From assembly GCF_003473485.1 (NCBI RefSeq), contig NC_053049.1:10788001-10852000 (forward strand): 64,000 bases of DNA. The letters run 5' to 3'. Below, piece by piece: positions 58,753-64,000 of this stretch; within the stretch, counting starts at the first letter, position 1; every line of letters begins with the position of its first letter. This DNA comes from Medicago truncatula (Eukaryota > Streptophyta > Magnoliopsida > Fabales > Fabaceae). The position numbers and the translations under genes are program-made. A model generated the notes under the pieces. It was given only the letters and a program-made list of their open reading frames with translations. It ran no database searches and had not been told where the DNA came from.

Positions 58753-60949
58753 CTAAGCTAATTTTCCCTTCAACACACCTTTTGGGATCTTACTCAAGAC
58801 CTTGCTCAAGACCTTTTCGTCAAACACAGCATACTGTTTTTTAATCTCGATGAATGCCTTTTCTGCCAGGGGGTCTATCTTGTCCTCGTACTTGTCATAC
58901 ACAAAAGGCACCGTGAACAACAAAACAAAAGCTGCAAATGAAGAATGTGCAAATCAGTGAAAATTTAGCTCATAACAGAGAAAAAACGTATAAAATCAAG
59001 TTTGATAGGAATTATTCTTACTTATGTAGAACAGGGTCAAGAAATTGCTCCAGCTACCAACAATCGATAGAATCCACAAGCCAAAAATTACCTAACACAA
59101 CATCAACAACAAAATCCTTAGCAGAAGTCAATAACATCACAACAGTTTAGTTCTTTACTAAATTATACTAACAGTAGATCATGAACAAAAATGCAAGCAA
59201 ACATCTTAGAAATTATTTAAGTAATTATAGTTGGCATGCATTTAGCCCCCATCATTCATTCCCTTATGAAGATTACTTATGAAAATTATACTAACAGTAG
59301 ATCATGAACAAAAAATGCAAGCAAACATCTAAGAGATTATTTAAGTAATTATAGTTGGCATGCATTTAGCCCCCATCATTCATTCACTTATGAAGATTAC
59401 TTATGAAAATTATACTAACAGTAGATCATAAACAAAAAATGCAAGCATATATTATTGACTAGCAAGTTCACAGGTTACGTACAATGAGGAATTTCTTCAC
59501 ATCTTTTCCAGTACCAATATCACGCAAGGCAGAGAATCCTCGGTTGATTTCAATTCTCAATGCAGAAGCAATCTGCAGAAATGGTTCCTCAGGAAGATGA
59601 ACAATTGGGATGTGAGGTGGAGTCCTACAAAACATTATTTGATATTCATCACATGCAGCAAATGGTTAGATAGGAGTTTATGCACAATTGTGCTTTGATT
59701 CAATAGATCAACAAGCTTTGAAGAGTCTTACTTGTGAACAAAGGTATGAGCATTGGACCACAAAAACAATAGTGCAAGAACCAGAATCGAAATGTGACAA
59801 ATGAGAGTGAGAAAATGGTATTCAAGCAGCTCAAAAAACACCCAAATAGCAGTTGCTGTCGCGAGTGTACCAGCAGATAACTTCTTGTTCTTCCACAAGA
59901 ACACATCAGCAGCTGCAATTCACAATTTCCCGTCAAATAAATACGCAATAATACAACAAAAACTAAAATTTCATCTCTTCTTTTAGAGGCATACATCATG
60001 ATTAATGAACCAATAAAAACAGAGAACCAACTCAGCAAAACCATAACACTAAAAAGTAAAAATCATATAATTACACAAATTTCCAAATTTTGACATCTTA
60101 CATCTAACATAAATCACAATTCATAGATATGATTCAATTGACTAGCTAACAAATTTACAAAAACAAATTTCATAGATACAATTCAATTCACTAGCTAACA
60201 AAGTTGCAAAAACAAAACAAGAAAAATTATTGACTAGCTAAAAATAATAATTGGCCATAATTCATAGATATTTTTCTTGGTGTTAATCCTTCGAATCCGA
60301 TTCCTATGAAAAGAGGCCCTGCTAATCCAAAATTTGGTCGAAGGTAAAGTCTAAACAGGAATTATTTCCACACAAATCGCAGCCAGTATTCCCAAAGGAT
60401 TCGTAGCTAAATCACTTATTCCATGATTCATAGGTACAGTTCAATAAACAATCTAACAAAATAACACAAAAAATTGATCACAATTAAATACTCTTTTCAG
60501 ATTCAACACTAGTCAACAATAGTAAACAATCTAACAGATCTTCAATTCAATTCAAATTCAAATCAATGTCATTCATAAATCACTCAAAAATCATAACAAA
60601 CACAATTTTCAATCACATGCAATACACCAAATCAAAATGTAGCATTCAAAAAAACACTTTCTTTCACAGATCTCAACAAAAACAACTAAAACAGTAAAGA
60701 TAGATAAAGATTCTTACGCTTTCCGCCGCCGAGGACGGAATGAACAGGCTTCTCCCTTCCAAAGAGGCGAAAAACCTTCTCCTTCACCGATTCAATAACC
60801 GGTTTCTTATCCAACTCAGAATGAGAATGAGAATCAGAATCGGAGGAAGAATCATCCTCAAAGTGAAGCTTCTCGGTGATCTTCTCAAGCAAAGAATCGC
60901 CGCCGTCACGATCCACCGTCACGGTGCTTTTCTCCGATTCGTCAGCCAT
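58753..60949 (-). CDS. Reticulon-like protein (RTNLB)
   Basis: An ER-membrane-shaping protein. Five exons on the minus strand, 60718-60949, 59732-59912, 59483-59624, 59022-59091 and 58753-58931, give about 267 residues (the family is usually 250-275). The N-terminus [20 protein letters not shown] is acidic and Ser-rich. The reticulon domain begins at [20 protein letters not shown] (about 69-88). The first hydrophobic hairpin covers [20 protein letters not shown] and [12 protein letters not shown]; the second covers [20 protein letters not shown] and [20 protein letters not shown]. The loop between them holds [20 protein letters not shown]. The end [11 protein letters not shown] is conserved in plant RTNLBs. 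Such proteins bend ER tubules. The start codon lies close to a telo-box-like AAACCCTAAA (60957-60966). Confidence 0.94.
59168..59448. repeat. 123-bp tandem repeat in reticulon intron 3
   Basis: Two full units start at 59168 and 59291 (both CTAACAGTAGATCATGAACA) with a partial third at 59415. Each holds GTTGGCATGCATTTAGCCCC. Few differences separate the units, so the duplication is recent. Confidence 0.93.
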
Positions 60950-61061
60950 TTTTCAACGAAACCCTAAATCTCAGGAAAAAGGTTGGAAAATTGAAGGAAA
61001 AAAAATTCTCTTTCGGTTTTGGAGAGAGTGTAGTGTGGTTAGAGGCGAGAATCTCAGTGTG

Positions 61062-61070
61062 GGTTTTTAT
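61062..61070 (-). promoter_or_regulatory. TATA-like box of the reticulon gene
   Basis: CACTATAAAAACC on the minus strand, about 115 bases before the start codon. Confidence 0.4.
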
Positions 61071-61751
61071 AGTGTTGTGTTTAACGAGGTTTGGTTCCGA
61101 ACCTCAGGTTCGGGTGATTTTGAATCGAGTAAGAAAAGGAAAACGTGATCACGGCGTTTGTGGTTTGGTTTGGAAGATTTTTTAACGCCGTTGAGATTTT
61201 GACGGTATGCATGTGTTTACTTAACTCCTAATTCTGCTGCTTGTGTTAAGTAAATTTTTGTAAAGGGTGATCAGTAAAAGTTGTTACTGGATTTAGTAAA
61301 AACAATTTTTGGTTAAAAATTTACTGTGCGATATTTTCCATATAATAAATAAAAATAAAATTATATTATGCTATGAAATTGAATTGACATCTATAAAAAA
61401 AAAAAGTAATTTAATGTTTACCAAAAAAATAATAAGGAAATTACGTAAATTTCTTTATTAAAAAAAGAAAAGAATGAAAAAGGAATTTGAATAAATGTTA
61501 ATTAAGATTAGTTCAGATAACGGAAAATTTTTATTATCTTTTCTTGTTTTAAAAAATATTTCACTAAATATCAAATATAGGCCAAAAAACTCTCATTTTT
61601 TAATTGTCACGAATATAACCAAAAAGTTTTACTTTCATACTTTATTATCCGTCTTATTTTAATTGTCATTTTTTGAGTTGTGCATAATTTTTAAAGAAAT
61701 GATTAGGTGAGTTAATTTTAGTGGTATTATTAGTAGTATTAATAATTTGTC

Positions 61752-61815
61752 ACCGTGAGCTTAGCTCAGCTGGTAAGGACAATACATAAATATGTAAGGT
61801 TCGGGGTTCGACTAG
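61752..61815 (+). mobile_element. tRNA-derived SINE, truncated
   Basis: CACCGTGAGCTTAGCTCAGC (A-box) and GGTTCGGGGTTCGACT (B-box) are kept. The copy stops abruptly without the usual tail. Confidence 0.75.
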
Positions 61816-62639
61816 TATTAACAATCTTATCAATTATCGTCGGTGATATTCTTAATTGAGTGAAATTCAATAGATATTAACGATTTAACAATTTTGTGGA
61901 ATTATGTGATTCTGGTTTTTTAGTGGTATTGTATTAACGACTTAACAATTTTTTTTTTTGTATTAACCTTTCGATCCTTAACGTAAAAAGACTTAGTAAT
62001 CCAAAGTTCGACTGATAGATAATTTTTTTTTTAATCAAGACTATTTTAACCATGAATGAAACTCAAGTTCTCCTAAATAATACATTTTATAAGTAATTAT
62101 AATGGATTGATATTATAAAACTATTTACATCGAAAATATGAATAAGAATTCATAAACAAAAACTTTACTTTGATAATGTTATTCTTGAAAATAATAAAAT
62201 AACATATTTTTGTCCTTTGTAATTTGAGCGAATTTTGGTCTAACATCTGTTATATTATTTATTTTGTACGGTCAAAAATTACAAATGTTTAAAATTAAAG
62301 AATCTTTAAATTATAAAGTTGGAATCTAAATTTTTTTTACGCATGAGTAAACTAAAACTCGCATAAATGATAGAGATAAACACAATTTACCCCGTAAAAA
62401 AATAATATTGTTTCTAAAATACATTTTAACATAGAATTTATTATGAATTAACTCTTACTTTCTTCGAATAAATTTCTATAAATGCTCGTTTTAATTCAAA
62501 ATAAAAAATAAACTATACTTAGTTGTATAGTCTTTTTTATGAATAATTGTGTATTTTTTTTCTTCCATATATTATCTTTTGTTCTATAGTAGACCAGAGT
62601 AGAGATCTGCTAACGAAAATGCTTGTGCTAAAAAGAGAC

Positions 62640-62905
62640 AGAGGAAAGCTTCTAATGCGAAGGAGATTGTTCTGTGTCAAGGAGAAAGAGAACTTCAAAA
62701 TAGATTAACACTCCAACGCTCAAGTCAATGAGAAAAATGAGAAGAAAGTGTGCGAAAAGCGGTGAAGTTATGATCATACATTGAGTGTGACACTGAGTCA
62801 TACTTTTATAGTTGGAGACATTGAAATCATCTTTTAGAAACCCGATGCAAAGTGTGGGAAGCCGTTAGAGATCGATCTAACAACCATGATGTGACGAGGA
62901 GCGCT
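62640..62905. repeat. Dispersed repeat, copy B
   Basis: Same-orientation relative of 15535-15865 (see that entry for shared anchors). This copy lacks the parallel open frame, which argues against the frame in copy A being a gene. Confidence 0.6.
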
Positions 62906-63354
62906 TATGAGCTGCGATGCGTACATGAGGTATGTTGTTGAGTCATGCTTTGTGATGATTCTTGGTTAATAGGTCATTTAGTATTAGGCCAGCGATGTGG
63001 GCTTCTACTTGGGTAAACATATCCGACTCCGACAACCCAAAAACACATCTTAAATGAGATGATAAAAAATATCTTTTAATTTAATCAAATTTTCTGTAGT
63101 TGCTCAGAGGATATAATGTTTATACAAAAAAAATAAAAATTCTTCCCCAACATTATATATAAACATATCTTTGAATTGAAATTTGAATATTGATTATTTA
63201 CATTGTGAAAGAATAACTTCCTCTACCGGACCAATTTGTTGGTTACTCAACTTAATTTGTTTGATTTAAATAATTATACATTTTCTTCAGAGATAAATAA
63301 TTTTATTTATAATCTAAGTTAATTTATTTTTTACGTCATAATCTAGCTATTTGT

Positions 63355-63475
63355 TTTTTAAGTAGTCTAGTGACTATACTCGTATATTATAAATGTGGAG
63401 AGTTTGTGATCTAAACTTGAACCCAAGCATCTCAATGTCCACGAAGCTATATCAACCGAGTTGTAATTAAATGAC
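63355..63475 (-). mobile_element. Decayed tRNA-derived SINE, long form
   Basis: On the minus strand it reads CTTGGGTTCAAGTTTAGATC (B-box region), then CTCCACATTTATAATATACG and CACTAGACTACTT, matching the body and end of the 6901-7042 copy with many changes. Confidence 0.6.
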
Positions 63476-64000
63476 TATATATGTTATAATCTAGTTATAT
63501 AATTTTTTTTTAGAGGAATTCCGTTTTTATTTTTACAAAAATAAACGATATTTATTCAAATTAACAAAGTACGTCGATACAATACAAATTCATAGTCGTT
63601 AATAGCATAAAATGATATTGTATATATGTCTAAAAAAATATGACTACATTCAAGTATTCAAAATATTCATTTATCTGGATCTGCAAACATCATACTTAGA
63701 CAGAAAATAAAAAGTATACTACACAAAAACGAAAAATCAAAATAAACAATGTCGTGATAAGACGACGAAGTCACAAAATTGATTATAAATCATCCTTTTT
63801 CTTCAAAGGGTAAAAAAATAAGTGATAATAACCGAAGTTTAAAAAAGAGAAAAGAGAGTGAAAGCTAAAGAATGAAATCTAGTTAATTAATTATTGTGAG
63901 TGGCCTGCTTTATCGAAATAAAAAATATAAAATAAATAGTGGCGTGCATTATGCGTGGGTGTAGAGTCACCGGCGGTCACCACTTCCGGAGCCATGAGAC

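Larger units (their letters stand above)
61150..64000. other. Intergenic, no gene seen
   Basis: AT-rich. Contains two SINE copies (one at 61752-61815, one decayed near 63355-63475 on the minus strand), a dispersed repeat (62640-62905) and a GC-rich final 100 bases that may lead into a feature beyond the window. Confidence 0.55.

Noticed and set aside
59700-60044. 114-codon minus-strand frame
   Set aside because: A shadow in another frame of reticulon exon 2 plus intron.
1-64000. CRISPR arrays, operons, bacterial-type terminators or phage sites
   Set aside because: The window is plant nuclear DNA; direct repeats seen are microsatellites, SINEs or short tandem duplications without regular spacers.

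Overview
This is a 64 kb piece of an AT-rich plant nuclear genome. Genes are long and intron-split, with conventional GT-AG (once GC-AG) splicing. Intergenic DNA is packed with LTR retrotransposon debris, tRNA-derived SINEs, hAT- and Mutator-type MITEs and AT microsatellites. Gene types and repeat styles suggest a legume, probably Medicago or a near relative. That is inference; no species marker was tested.

Layout. 0-9.4 kb is mobile DNA: a hAT element with a perfect 8-bp target duplication (TSD), then a complete but dead Copia-type retrotransposon (4034-9325, TSD TTAAG) that carries its own SINE insertion. A tRNA-Gly(UCC) lies at 9.8 kb. The minus-strand ABIL1-type gene (10.56-14.69 kb, 9 exons) encodes a SCAR/WAVE-complex subunit. 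15-27 kb is accessory DNA. It holds a Copia integrase fragment, a second hAT element with a set of GGCAGTTAACTGCC palindromes, a large inverted-repeat (foldback-like) structure at 21.2-25.4 kb with its own TATA-led unrecognised reading frames, and next to it a cellulose-synthase-like C exon fragment.

27.8-39.7 kb is a plus-strand gene cluster: a plastid-type DUF2358 protein (2 exons), a secreted GH5 glycosidase with a C-terminal trefoil-like domain (3 exons), and a 2-oxoglutarate dioxygenase of the ACC-oxidase-homolog group (3 exons, one GC-AG intron). A set of nested MITEs lies between the first two. 39.8-47.9 kb is mostly repeats with a LINE endonuclease remnant, MULE MITEs and a minus-strand promoter-like block (site II and telo-box motifs) that may drive a non-coding RNA. 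48.0-55.9 kb is a 14-exon golgin with a GRAB domain (golgin candidate 3/4 type). 58.75-60.95 kb is a minus-strand reticulon-like (RTNLB) gene with 5 exons. The rest to 64 kb is repeat-rich intergenic sequence.

The genes are unrelated housekeeping or enzyme genes (actin nucleation, Golgi tethering, ER shaping, wall or secreted glycan turnover, small-molecule oxidation). They do not form an operon-like or pathway cluster. The most unusual part is the 21-26 kb inverted-repeat complex. All exon models were built by eye from splice consensus, reading-frame continuity and recalled family similarity; no alignment was run.
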